Both the position numbers and the translations under genes were made by a program. Below are positions 39,967 through 52,257 of a stretch of DNA of 64,000 bases, piece after piece. Positions within the stretch are counted from its first letter, which is position 1, and the number at the start of each line of letters is the position of its first letter. Below the pieces are notes generated by a model, which had not been told where the DNA came from, searched no databases, and saw only the letters and a list, made by a program, of their open reading frames with translations. The stretch comes from Rhopalosiphum padi (Eukaryota > Arthropoda > Insecta > Hemiptera > Aphididae), in contig NC_083598.1 in assembly GCF_020882245.1 (NCBI RefSeq), positions 68,981,858 through 69,045,857 of the forward strand, given 5' to 3'.

Positions 39967-42900
39967 TTAACTGTGATCCTGTTTAATAAATTCAGCATAT
40001 TGTTCTTCATTCATTAAATTCGGTATTTCTTCCAGAGATGATAGTTCTAATTTGAAAAGCCATCCTATAAATTAAATGATTAAAATTATAAAATTTAATA
40101 GAACATTCAATAATATATTATACCATTTTCATAACAAGATTGATTTATTAATGCTGGTTTTGATTCCACCTGAGAATTTATTTCAACTACTTTGCCAGAT
40201 GCAGGACTGTACAGTTCACTTGCAGCTTTTACGCTCTCTAATGCACCACATTCATCTATAAAAATATTCTTTTTAATATACTTAAGTACAAATTTTAAAT
40301 TATGCAAAAAAAAAAATTGACATCAAAAGTATTAATAGAATTGGAAGATGGAGACAATACATATTATATGAGTTGATTTATAAGGCAATAGGAACTAATA
40401 ATTTAAGCAACCTTGGTTCCCCTCAAGGATAGGTAACTTTTTTTTAAAAATATTAAATTTTAAAGATTTTTATGATAATGTGTATTATTATGGCCAACAT
40501 TTATATGCATTTGCATATATTTACTGATTGGTTTAAAAATAGCTAATTCACACCAAAATCTGTTTCATGGCCTAATGATTCTGTATACAACATTTTTGCA
40601 TATTTTAGAGTTTTTGCATTTTTAAGGCATATTTTATGATTTTGTGCATTTTTAAAGCATATTTAGGATTTCATAATTTTTTAAAACATTTTTAACTTGA
40701 TGAATCGAGAATTTTCACAAAATAATAATTGTTCAAGGATTTTAAATATCAGAATGCAGTGAGGGAGCTGATAATAAAATAGGTATACAATATATGCGTT
40801 TTTAGATAAAATATTAATTTTTTTTCGCTCTTAAGTAGTCATAGTTCAAGTTGTTTATTAAAATTTAAAAACCAAAATCAAGGCCACTTTTATTATAAAC
40901 AATTTAAATCATTTACAGTATAATATATAAAATATAAGAAATAATTTAATTAAAAATACAATTTTACACTATATTATTATTATTTTTATTTTTTTGAGCA
41001 TAACTGTAAACATACTTAATAGGTTTTTAAGGCACAAAGTACAATTATCAGCTCTATTTATTATGAATCTTACTCACAAATATTTTTGTAAAGAAAATAT
41101 TAAAAAAAGGTCATTTAAAAAAGTATTTTTTATTTTACATTAAGGTATACACAATCTGCACTTATTAGTTACTAGCACAATAAGTATAAGTGATGATAGA
41201 AAGAAATATTTATATACTTATTTGAAGAAGCCACTTATTAGTGAAATTTGACTGATTTTAATAATACAAATAAAACCAAAATAGATAAAATAGTGAGGGA
41301 ATCACTTATTTTCACCTCATTTAAGAGTAGCAATTGATATAACATTTAATATCTATATACCTTTTATTTTTACTTCTGTTCCAACAGCAGGTAGCTCAGC
41401 ATAAACTACATCACCTAAAGCATCCTATAATAGAATAAAAATAATTAGTTAATGTCTATAATGTAATATAATATAAATATAATATCAATTTTTTAGGATT
41501 ATTAACTATTAAGTATTCATACAGTGTATAAAATAAGAAAAACAAATAACATTTTAATGTGTTAACTATCTCAATAACATGTAATTATAGTAAATTAAAA
41601 ATATGAATACTTATAATATATTCCATTGTCATATTTTATAACACTGTATAAAAATCAAGTATTGGAAGTATTATATAACATCATTATTCATAATAATAGT
41701 TTTTTTTTAAGGGTGTTCAATACTGACCATTTTTATATTTGTCCAACATATAAAACATAGAAATTTAGATATGTTTTTGTCAAACATACCAATTGATCTA
41801 ATAAAATAATAAGATATCTGAAAACAGATTTAAATTGATCATTAAGTTTACTTGAGATTGACAATTTTTAAATTTATTATTTTTAATTAAAAAAAGAAGA
41901 AGAAATTAAAAATCAATAATTTCAACTTTTGAAGAAGTTATGATCAAAAAATCAAAAATGTGGCAAAGTTGATCTCAAGTAGACTAAACAATATATTTAA
42001 ATCGGTTTTTAGATTTCTTATCGCTTCACTAGTTCAATCGATATGTTCGATAAAGAACACGTCTAAATTTCTATGTTCCTCGTGTGTGGGACAAAGACCG
42101 AAACAGTCAGTATTATTTATGCAATAAAAATAAAATAAAATATTTTAAAGTATAATTTTTAACATGAAAATAATATAATATTTAATTAAAAATAATAATC
42201 ACTAATCAGTATATGTAGATAACTAACTAAATATTATGAATTATATTTCTAAATATATAGTTTTAATAGATTTATATTCACAGAAATTCTTTAATAATAA
42301 AAGTTATGAAAACAAAAATACATTCCTATAGGGTTTTGAATAAAATGTTTTTAACGACAAACACTAAAAAAATGGCATGAATATAGACATAATAAAATAG
42401 CAGTGTTGGGTAGTAACATAAAGGTAATTGTGTTATTTATTATTGAAATAATACAAAAGTAGATAACTACATTAATTATTTAATAAGTAATTTTAACTAA
42501 AAAACTAATTACATTAAAATTTTATCAATTATAAACAAAATATTCTTTTTTAATTGATTTGAAAGCAATGTTTGGGCATAATAAAACAAAAATTAACAAA
42601 ATTTAATACTCTTTTAAGCAGTGCCAGCGCTAGGGGAGGACAAATGGGATAAATGTCCAGGGTCCCGCGATTTTTAATTCTCATCTTAATACTGTGAGAC
42701 ACATTGACATTTTACATAACTACAATTTAAATTAACAAATTATAAGTCTATAAATGTATTATTCTATACTACACATCTCACATGTATAATATTAGAATGG
42801 GCTACTCTGGGATACCTAATGGCCAATACCTTGTCCAGGACCCCGCAATACCTAGCACTGGCACTGCTTTTAAGTGAATAAAAAATAAAAAATGGTTTAC

Positions 42901-44378
42901 AAATGACAGAACTGTATCTTTTGGTAACTTTCATGATAGGCTGGCGGCAGCTCACTTTAAATAAAAATTGTTTCTCTCTTCTAAAATCTAACACAGTGCT
43001 TCTTTCAAGCAAAGTATTAATTCAGATTATTTGAACCAAATAAATCATGAATAGGTAAAAACAACTTTGAAGACTCATTATTAAATAAAATAAAGTTAAA
43101 TGAAAATATGCATAAATTATTTGTTTTAATTTTTGTCATTTTTAGTTTTAAATACTTAGAAACTATATCATTTAAAGTAAATAGCAAAAGAAACATCATT
43201 GTAACTATACTTTGTCCAACAAGAGAAAGCGCCGTGGCCCAACAACAGTTGGTTCCTCTATGTATCCCTACACAACACGTAGACACCCACCTAATGCGAT
43301 CAATTCTACTGATTATCACACAGGGATGCTCAGAATCGATATGTTTTCTAACTATTTACTTTTGAATACAAAAGTAATGCAACACTATTATTTTTGTATT
43401 TTGGTAATAAAAAGTAATCTAGTTACCTTTAAATTTTCTAACTTAATTACTTTTTAAAAGTAACTTATTCAACACTAGTTATTATATCCACGAGTAGGAA
43501 TTATATTATACAATTATAATGTAATCTTAACAATTTTTGTACCACTAGTTACTAATCACTCTGTATTCGTTATTAAGTATATCTACCAATTAATTTAATT
43601 AAAATACTAATAAACATACCAATTTTTATAGATAAATTCAAAAGAAAAATATGTAATAATTGATGAAATTTAATTTTAAAAAGGAAAAAATTAATCTAGT
43701 TATTGATAACCTCTACGTTTTGAACTTTCAACACTTCTATTATTTTAATTTGTGTTATACAACACAAAGAATTACTATACAATGAATATTTTTAAACAGA
43801 ATTACATTTTTTTATTTAGAAGGAATGAAGTATTTGGACGACTAAATAGAATTAAATAAAAAATTCCAAATCATTTGTTCAGTTTTTTTTTTTTTTAATT
43901 TTGAAAATTATTTTTAAGCTTGGAAGTGAAAAATTAATTTTAATAAACTATATTATTTAAAATATTTTAATATTTTTTAACCCAAAAACATTTTTTGTCA
44001 TATTCAATAAGTTTAGTAAGAAAACATCAACTAATTACTGATTACTGTATAATTGTATTAAGGTTTTAAATAAATTACTTAAATATTTATAAAATTTATC
44101 ATCTTTTGTATAGTTACTTGAGCATAATCTGAAATTCCTATAGTACCAATATTATCTTTCACATCAATCCATTCATGTTTGTCAGTATAATAACGATCTA
44201 AAAACAATGGTTTTAGGTAAGCATTCATTATTAAAATAAAAATTTACTGAAATATATAAACTAAAGGCATATTACCTTTAACTTGAGAAGTAGAAAAACG
44301 CAAGACACTCGCCGATAACCTTTGAGCATGATTTGCATTTCTCCAGATTTGATTAGTTACTTTAATAATTCTAATCAT
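39967..44378 (-). CDS. GCSH: Glycine cleavage system H protein, mitochondrial, 5 exons
   Basis: This lipoyl-bearing shuttle protein carries the aminomethyl group between the P, T and L proteins in mitochondrial glycine breakdown. Minus-strand exons, 5' to 3': 44276-44378, 44118-44197, 41361-41424, 40124-40255, 39967-40064. All junctions are GT..AG and in phase, giving 158 aa, close to the usual 160-175. The first 34 residues (MIRIIKVTNQIWRNANHAQR...) are basic, lack acidic residues and look like a mitochondrial targeting peptide. Then come YYTDKHEWI, GTIGISDYAQDALGDVVYAE and the lipoylation segment GALESVKAASELYSP, with the modified lysine at 92. PALIN and GWLFKLEL complete the fold before the end. 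The lipoyl site, the DALGD loop and the C-terminal helix are all intact. Intron 2 (2.7 kb) carries a foldback element and a hAT MITE. The gene diverges from TMX3. Confidence 0.95.
40256..41360 (-). other. GCSH intron 3, no gene; short internal repeats near 40597-40670
   Basis: Two adjacent, similar segments (tttttgcatttttaaggcat and tttgtgcatttttaaagcat) suggest a small tandem duplication. Otherwise nothing is recognised. Confidence 0.35.
41719..42114. mobile_element. Foldback element in GCSH intron 2
   Basis: The outer words aatactgacc (left) and ggtcagtatt-like cagtcagtatt (right) are complementary. The arms continue inward through aacatagaaatttaga, caattgatctaat, agatttaaat and ctacttgagat, again complementary and in order, for about 150 nt. 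There is no coding capacity. No target duplication is clear. Confidence 0.72.
42619..42866. mobile_element. Short hAT MITE, 248 bp, with perfect 8-bp target duplication
   Basis: The left end is CAGTGCCAGCGCTAGG and the right-end complement is CAGTGCCAGTGCTAGG (15 of 16). The 8-mer CTTTTAAG sits directly outside both ends (42611-42618 and 42867-42874). Internal words gtccagggtcccgcg and gtccaggaccccgc extend the inverted symmetry. It lies in GCSH intron 2 and carries no gene. Confidence 0.92.
42875..44117 (-). other. Rest of GCSH intron 2 (5' part), no gene seen
   Basis: Several overlapping open frames near 43017-43460 lie here on both strands, but none shows a domain. The stretch 43205-43330 is less AT-rich without other signals. 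Confidence 0.4.
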
Positions 44379-45272
44379 TTTTGTAGAAAATATTTTTTAA
44401 ATTTAAATAAAGCGGCTCAATTTTGCTAAAAGAAATTAAATATAGGAATAATGAATTATGAATGTGACATTAGTTGTAATTTGTACACACTAAAGTTTAA
44501 AGTAGTGAACTCCTAAACTGAACGGGTGCTTGTGTAATGTGTAATACTCATACTGTAATACTTCTTTTTAAAGTCTGAAAACCCGGTGGCCGGTATCCTT
44601 ATCACAGTTTAATCAACTTATATATAACAATATAACCCACGACCTTAGATTATTATTTTTTAGCACAGTCGCACAACAACGCAGAACAATAATAGTAATT
44701 ATTATTACAATTAATAACCTCAGGTTGGTGCGCGGGTTTGTTCCTTGTAAATCGGAGGTTCAGATCAGCTGCTGCTGCTGATCATTTTTACATTGTTCTA
44801 TACTTTTACCGTGGTATGAAAATTAACTGTACACAGTCGTCAGTTTGTAGCATAAAGAGACTCTATGGTCTATGGACTATGGTGATAATGTGATAAGTGT
44901 GTAAGTGATTATTATCACTATTAAACATAAACACTATATTCTACCAAGTTGTACTTTTCCGCTTTCCACATAATAATAATTAAGTCAATAATCAGCAGTG
45001 GTCTGTTATGTAATTATGTAACAAGATTACTTACAGACTACACTCTACAGTTCAGTTTTAAACTATTCTACTGATGCATAAATATTATAATATAATTTAT
45101 ATAATTTGAGAAATGTGTGTAATCAGTAAAATGTCTATCAAATGCAATTGATTTTCAAATAATATACTAAACAACATTTAGTTTTGAGCTAATTGTCTTA
45201 AGTAGTATAATAGCATAATATATAATACATTTATATACATTTTTTTAAAAGAGAAAATATATAGTACAAACC
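44379..45272. promoter_or_regulatory. Divergent promoter interval between GCSH and TMX3
   Basis: The two start codons point away from each other across 894 bp. The block 44520-44600 and the segment around 44730-44790 are richer in GC and probably mark promoter/5'UTR parts. At about 44766 a near-palindromic gatcagctgctgctgctgatc could form a hairpin and contains CAGCTG. Transcription starts were not located. Confidence 0.5.
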
Positions 45273-48200
45273 ATGTTGATCTCTAATATATTAACTGCAA
45301 TTTATTCTCTGGTTTTTATCGGTAAGTGTTACTTGTGTATGTTATGTACTAATTTATATAAATAAAATGTGAAACAATATATACAAGTTTGAACTTAATT
45401 AAGATATATATTATATTTATAATTTCTAACCTAATTCATAAGTTTACAAAGTTCTTACATCTTAAAAATGATTTTAGTTTCTTAAACAAAACCTGCTATA
45501 GTTTTTATGAACCATTATGTTTTGATTATTTTTCAAAAGAAAACATAAAAAAATAATCATACATTGTTTTTTTCATTTAAAATCATAATAGCAAAGAAAT
45601 ATATTTTCAATTAAATGTGTATTACTAATTTACATATGTGTTTATGTTTTTCCAACCTAGTTTAGACTATTATATTGAACAACATTAATAAAAATCAAAG
45701 AAAGTTGTAATATTATCAAATATTAAAAAAAAATTAAATACCTATAAACTATTTTAAATATATTATAAAGATAGATGACAAATATTTCTAAAAATGTTTG
45801 TTAAACTTTTGCCCATAGTTGAAACTTGATATTAGTTTATTAATCAATAAATCCTCATGATTTAATTTATCTATGTAAGAAACATTTACCATTTTATAAA
45901 TCTATAAACTTATTTAACACTTTAATGAATATATCACAAGCTTTTAGCTTACCAGAAGGGGCAGGGAGTTGCAAATATTACAAATTATAAATTATATTAT
46001 TTATTTATTTTAGTCTATAAATATTATAAGACATTTTTTATATTCTATGTACAAAAAGGAAAAATAATTTGCAAAAAAAATAAATATTAAATATCTATAA
46101 CAATTAAACAGTATAAATTGTTGAAGTACTACAAAATTTCTTCATTATCCTATATGTTTTTAACAGACAACAGTTGTTCCTATCCTTCAAATGTTAAATA
46201 TTACCTAGTTAAACTAATTAGTAATTGTAGTATCTGAAAAAAAAACTTTTAAAGAATAAGGATCTGATTATGTGTCAGTGTTGCTTAAGCACTCAATATT
46301 GTTTAAATTACTAATATTTAGAATTATTACAATGTTTTAGTATCTGTTATTCTACTAAAAGACGTTCATTCATCAAGAGTATTGGAACTTAGCGATGGGT
46401 AATTAGTATTTAATAATTATTATATACTATATTGTGTACTGATTTGTATTAAACAATTTATAATTTTTTTTTTTTTTTTAGGTTTATTGAAATGAAAAAT
46501 GATGGGCATTGGTTTATACTGGTATAATCATGAAAAATTTATTAATTAATTATAAAATTATTATTGAATATAATTTAATCAATAATATTTACTTTTAAGT
46601 TATAACCTATAACTATTAAAATTGTATTAATTTTTTGTTTTAAGTTTTATGCTCCATGGTGTGGTCATTGTAAGAAATTAGAACCTATTTGGCGTCATGT
46701 CGCTCAAGCATTACACCACTCTGATATAAGAGTTGGAAAAATAGATTGTACCAGATATAAAAGAGTAGTTTCAGAGTTTGGATTGACAGGGTATCCTACA
46801 ATAATGTTGTATGTTATCAATTTATCTGTTACTGTCATTATATATTTCAGTATTTATGATATTAATAATTATATTTTATATTTTCTTTTAGCTTTAGAGA
46901 TAGAGAAGGTGAATTTAAATTTAATAGCGAACGATCTACAGAAGAAATGGTTCATTTTGCAAAGAGATTGGCTCGTCCTCCCGTTCAAGAGGTTACTGAT
47001 AGTAAAGACATTGAAATGCTCAAACAAACTAATAAAAACTTCTTTATGTTTATTGGAAAAAGTGTTGGCCATACTTGGGTACTTGATAATTTTATATTTG
47101 GAGTAAAATATAAATTTTCATAAATAGTGTATTATTTTCCCAGGACCTCTTTTATGATTTGGCAAAACAGTATCAAGCGCATTCTTATTTTTATATTACT
47201 CCTGAAATAACTGGAAAACAGGTATCCATCAATTGATTAATAATATTTAATTTTTTAGCTGTTGACATTATACAGTGTCCCTTGAGGATTTATCCATTGC
47301 GATATATTTTGAAATAATGGAGATATCGTAATTCTGGTTTTTTATTGAGATTTACAAGGACAAGAACTACATGTATTTCATGTTTTAATTTATTTTAATG
47401 TTTTGGTAAAAAAGTTTTAAAAAAATATTTTTTTATTTAATTAATTAATTAATTTTTTTCAAAAAAATTGAAGATAGCCATTTGTAGAGTCCATTTTTCT
47501 GAAAATATTGACGTTTCAACATTTTAATTTCATTAATCTCCTGATTTTCAATATTTTTTCTAGTTTCGAGAAAAACACTGAAAGCGTTTGCCGGCTGTAT
47601 GAGCTGTACGTAGGCCACACGTTTGTTACAATGATACCACTATTGTATTAAATAATTTACAGTTTTTTTAGTAAGAATATTAAAAATTGGGAAATTAATG
47701 AAATTAAAATGTTAAAATGTCATTTTCAAAAAATGAAATCTTTAATGTTTTTGAAGATAATTAATTAAAAAAAAAATTTTTTTAACTTTTTTACAAAACA
47801 TTAATATAAATTAAAACATAAAGTACATGCAATTCTTGTCCCTGTTAAAAAACCAGAATTATGATATCTCTATTATTTCAGGAGATATCGCAATAGGTAA
47901 ATTCTCATGGGACACCTTGTATACATTAGAAATATATGATAAAATCATGAAGGGCTATTAATTATTATAATGTAAAAAAATTTAAAATATTGTATATAAT
48001 TAATATTATATTCTACCTTGTATAAATAATATTATATATTTTATATACTTATTTATAGCATTTTGTTTTTGGAGAAACTCCTGCGGTTGTTGTGTATAAA
48101 GAGGAACAACACTACTCCTTCAATGGTAAATGAGTTATGATTAAACATTGGAAAAGTTCTTATTATGTTATAATTAATATTAGCTGAAGAATGGGATATG

Positions 48201-49818
48201 GACTTCAATACAAGCTTAACACAGTGGATAAACACAGAGAGATTTGATACTTTTGTAAAAGTAACTCGATCAAATATTCATCATATGTTGGAGACCAACA
48301 AGTATTTAGTTTTAGCATTAGTGGAAGAGAATAAAATTGAAAAGTTACCTCCGCACCATTCAGAGTAAGTAATGTTTAAAATATTGGCAATTGGCTATAT
48401 TCAAATTAAGTTTACATCTATAAAAATCCTAATTCCTAACATTGTTTTCCAATATTTGATGCAAAATATATCTGAGTTGATTTATACTAGGATTTTAATG
48501 TTATAGCATAAAAATATTTGTTTTAGTGTACTGTATTTGAGTATTTATATTTTAAAATTGAAAAAATAAAATAAATAATCAAATAAGTATTTATCTTAAT
48601 TTATTAAAAATATTAAACCATAAAACTTAAAATAAATTAATCGAGTATCTTTTTTAGGTTTCTTCAAATGGTAGAATCAGTTATTGTTAAAAATAGAGAA
48701 CGTTTTCATAGGTAAAATATTATATAAATGTATTCAAGATAAATTTAGTTAAATAAATCATTACCTTTTAGGGACTTTCAATTTGGATGGATTGGTTCAC
48801 CAGAATTCGCCAATTCTATTATCTCATCAGACGTATCCTTGCCATCATTAATCATTTACAATTCATCTACTAGACATCATCATTTTCCAGAAGAAAAACC
48901 ACATGAACTATCACCAGAATCGATTACTTTATTTCTAGAAGCTGTTAGAAATCAATCAGTAAAGGTAATATAAGAACCAATATTATGCAAATTATGATAT
49001 AAATAATATTATTTATACGTTAGTATGGTAATTATTAATTATTTATACTTTGATGCAAAATATGAATACAATAAATTTAATATTTAAATAATCAATGAAT
49101 TATGTTTTTGAATAGGCTTATGGAGGAAGTGGTGTATTTATACAAATGTATAGAATGTATTATGAGACAAAGAAGTCCTTAGTAAATATTTGGGTCAGTA
49201 ATCCTGCAGTTGCTAGTGTTTTATTTGGATTACCTATAGGCTTCCTGCTATTGATATGCTATTCTACATGTTGCACAGACATTATGGATGCTAGTGACGA
49301 TGATGAAGATGGTATGTATAAAAAATAATGACTTATTAAAATTATTTTATTAACTTAAAAACAATTTAATTTTTAATAATTTTCTTTCTTTTGTTATTTA
49401 TAATTGTTGATCTATTTTGATTTATTTATAATAATAATAATTTATTATTTTGTTTTTCCTCTTTATTCATGATATTTTTTTTTTAAATAATATTTATTTA
49501 GTATTTTTGTCATAATTTCTGAAAACATTTATACTGAATTAATTTATATTTTGTTCTTAAGATTAAGTATGTCAGCTGCTAACCCATTGGCTGTATTAAA
49601 TGTTGTTTTTAATTATCTTACAAATGCATACATTTTTGTATCATATTAAAATTTATTTATGTCTTGTTTTTGTATATATGTGTTGTTGGAGAATTAATAA
49701 ATATTATTATTAAAATGATAGTATGATACATTTGCTTTCATTATGTTTATGTACTGTTATAAGTTTAATTAACTTCATTTTTCATTTTTCAGATGTACAT
49801 CATGAGAAGAAAGAATAA
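45273..49818 (+). CDS. TMX3: TMX3-like transmembrane thioredoxin / protein disulfide isomerase, 12 exons
   Basis: This is an ER membrane oxidoreductase that makes or rearranges disulfides in folding proteins. Exons: 45273-45321, 46341-46398, 46482-46521, 46645-46808, 46892-47078, 47144-47221, 48059-48125, 48184-48364, 48658-48711, 48772-48964, 49116-49311, 49793-49818. All are GT..AG and in phase, giving 430 aa (the vertebrate protein is about 454). Domains in order: a signal peptide (1 to about 20), a thioredoxin domain with FYAPWCGHCKKLEPIW and active-site C55-G-H-C58, and cis-proline P100 in GYPT. Then come redox-inactive thioredoxin-like regions (WINTERF, RDFQFGWI). A single membrane span (about 388-409, SVLFGLPIGFLLLICYS) follows, then an acidic cytosolic tail DDDED ending in HHEKKE. 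The lysine-rich end recalls the ER-retrieval signal of TMX3, although the lysines are at -2 and -3 rather than -3 and -4. If the last intron is kept, the frame instead ends GMYKK. AATAAA strings follow near 49890. Confidence 0.94.
45322..46340 (+). other. TMX3 intron 1, no gene seen
   Basis: AT-rich intron of 1 kb; no element or RNA gene recognised. Confidence 0.5.
47271..47924. mobile_element. Long-inverted-repeat element in TMX3 intron 6
   Basis: The left end tacagtgtcccttgaggatt and the complement of the right end (tatacaaggtgtcccatgag) begin arms of roughly 180 nt. These share, in order, ttgcgatat, gaaataat(g/a)gagatat, aattctggttttt, ggacaagaa and catgtttt/atgttttaattta. The centre holds unrelated sequence (47500-47700). 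There is no transposase frame. The GTGTCCC terminus is not of the CAGTGG hAT type seen elsewhere in the window. Confidence 0.8.
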
Positions 49819-52257
49819 GGTACTCATTCAAATATTCAGACATATTAATTTATTAACAGCTGTTAAGATGTTGAACAAATATTTAAAAATAAAATAAATA
49901 ACACATAAAATAACTATTTATATACATATTATTCATGTTTATATATGTACACATACAAAATTATTCAAATATTAATTTAATAAAATACCTAAGATTACAT
50001 TGAATTCCAATATAAAAATCCTACCATATTATAATATAGTATATACATTAATCCTTTTGGCTATTTTACTATTTAATCAATATTATACAATATACTATGA
50101 TCTACTGCAAATAATTTAATTAATAAATTAGATAATGAATTTAATATTTTCCAATTTGTAAAACTTTGAATGAATGTTGAATTTTATTTTAATTATGATT
50201 TTCACAAATAATTGTGACCACACACACTCACATTTTATTACTGTAGCTTATTTACTAATATAAATTCTAACCTTAAGTTTTGCTATAAAATATATTACTA
50301 TTATGCTTAATTTATATTACATTATCAATTTTTAAACCTCCCAAGTTATTAATTATTATGTTAAACTTATTGTTGGTTACTAAAAATTTTTGGTTAGTAC
50401 ATCAAGTGAAATAATCTTTTTGAATATATTAAAAGGTGAAATAAGATTAAGACTGAGTCAAAAATTTAATTAAAATAATAATGATTAATTTAAGTTATCT
50501 AAAATATCCTAAACGTAGAAGAGAGTCATAAGAAGGAACAACAATTATAATTTATTACTCATCATTAATATCTCAATTAATTTAAAATAAAATATTTATT
50601 AGTTTTATTAATTTTAAACCGAATTATAAATGAAATATAAATAATATATCTGTATTTGATGTCAACCATTCAATAAGTTTTATAAAGTCCAAAAAAATCA
50701 TTAATCAATTAACTATTTTAGCAATTTATCTTAATTTATAGCTATGATAATGTATAATGTATGTATATGTTAATTTTTCTTGTAAATTAATAACTAAAAT
50801 TTTATTTAATATAAAATTGTATTCTCCTGTACTGTATAGCTAACTAAAAATGTGTATTTATCTAGTCAATTTTGTATTTATTTATTTATTCTTTGTTTCT
50901 ATATGTAAACACTTAATCGTGTTGTAAGTTTATTAGTTTTAATTTATAACCTTGATTATTGTATAAGAAATAGTATATTATAATTTGAAATAAATTTGAA
51001 CTTGGTGGATGAAATCTTGATTTCGTTATTATACTTAATTTTCTAATAGTGAATAGATACATTTTTTGTTATAAATTAATGTATAACTTAAACAACAACA
51101 ATAAAGCATAATAATTAACATAATTATAAATTAGTAATTTATAACTAATTTAAAATTATTGATTATAATTATAATTATTAATGAAATTATAATATAGGTA
51201 TTAGGTATGTTTATGTATTATGTATCTTTATTTTATAGCTAATAACACAACCAAAATGGTAATATTGAAAAAAATAAATAAATACTTAGAATTAATTAGA
51301 ATATGTTACTTGGCACATACAATAAGTGTAGATATTGGGAATATAGCATTGGAGCACCAAAAATAATTTTAGTTTATATATATTAAACTAAATTATTTAG
51401 CGGTGGATAGAACTGTTGAAAAAATGATTGAACCACAATTAACGTTTAAAGTCAGTTAATAGCATGACAATATATATATATATAGATATAGATATATTCA
51501 TATATTTTGTCATGGTTGATAGAAACTTATGACACCAATGTAATTTATGAAAAATAATGGGTACCAATCGGTAAAGTGGCTAAATAGGAAGTAGAGATTT
51601 ATGTCAATAAATAGCCACTACCTATATTGTAAATGTAAGATAGTCAGATAGATATATAAATTGATAAGATACGTTTTACAAGATTTGTTTGATGAAAACA
51701 TTACACCTACATTTGTAGGTACCTTTATTATATATTTTATTTCTAAAATATTATTATCGTGTTGCATGAAAATGAGTTATTGATTTAGGTATTATATTTT
51801 TATAGTAATTATTTATGTAACCCGGTAAACAGTATATGAGGACCCATGACAGTGACTTATAGGCTGTTAAGCTCGTTTAAAATGTTTAAGAATTGAATAA
51901 GCTAAAAAGATGGTTATTTTGTTATTTAATCATGATTTAAATTTTTGTGGAACAATGTGGATTTGTAGAAAAGTACACAAAAAAAAATATTGGTTTTACA
52001 AAATCAATCCTCATTCCTCAACTATAATAATATTACATCCTATTAGACTTATATGCTACTGTATGTGTACATTGTGTATAAGGTACTAAATTTCTAAAAC
52101 ATATCGTTATACAGACATTTGTTATAGACAATTTTTATCAGCAAAATGTATATAATATAATTTATATATTTATGTACTCCCGCCTTAAAAAAAAAAAAAT
52201 CAAAAACAAAAGTCAAAGCTATAAACATTTCAGGGGAGAAAATTAGATAAATCATAT
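49819..52257. other. Convergent interval between TMX3 and the SLC26 gene
   Basis: Holds both 3' ends. A TA/GATA-rich microsatellite lies at about 51470-51500. No coding segment, RNA gene or paired transposon ends were found. Confidence 0.45.

Noticed and set aside
43017..43460. Three overlapping open frames of 81-100 codons in GCSH intron 2
   Set aside because: They overlap each other on both strands, are of low complexity and show no domain; best seen as chance frames.
44766..44786. CTG-rich near palindrome as a regulatory hairpin
   Set aside because: Short and not exact; it contains one E-box-like CAGCTG, but there is nothing else to support a function.
46783..47106. Open frame of 107 codons on the plus strand
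   Set aside because: It reads through the end of TMX3 exon 4, intron 4 and exon 5 in the wrong frame; the spliced in-phase reading gives the known TMX3 sequence.
51470..51500. TA/GATA run as a functional element
   Set aside because: It is an ordinary microsatellite in AT-rich DNA.
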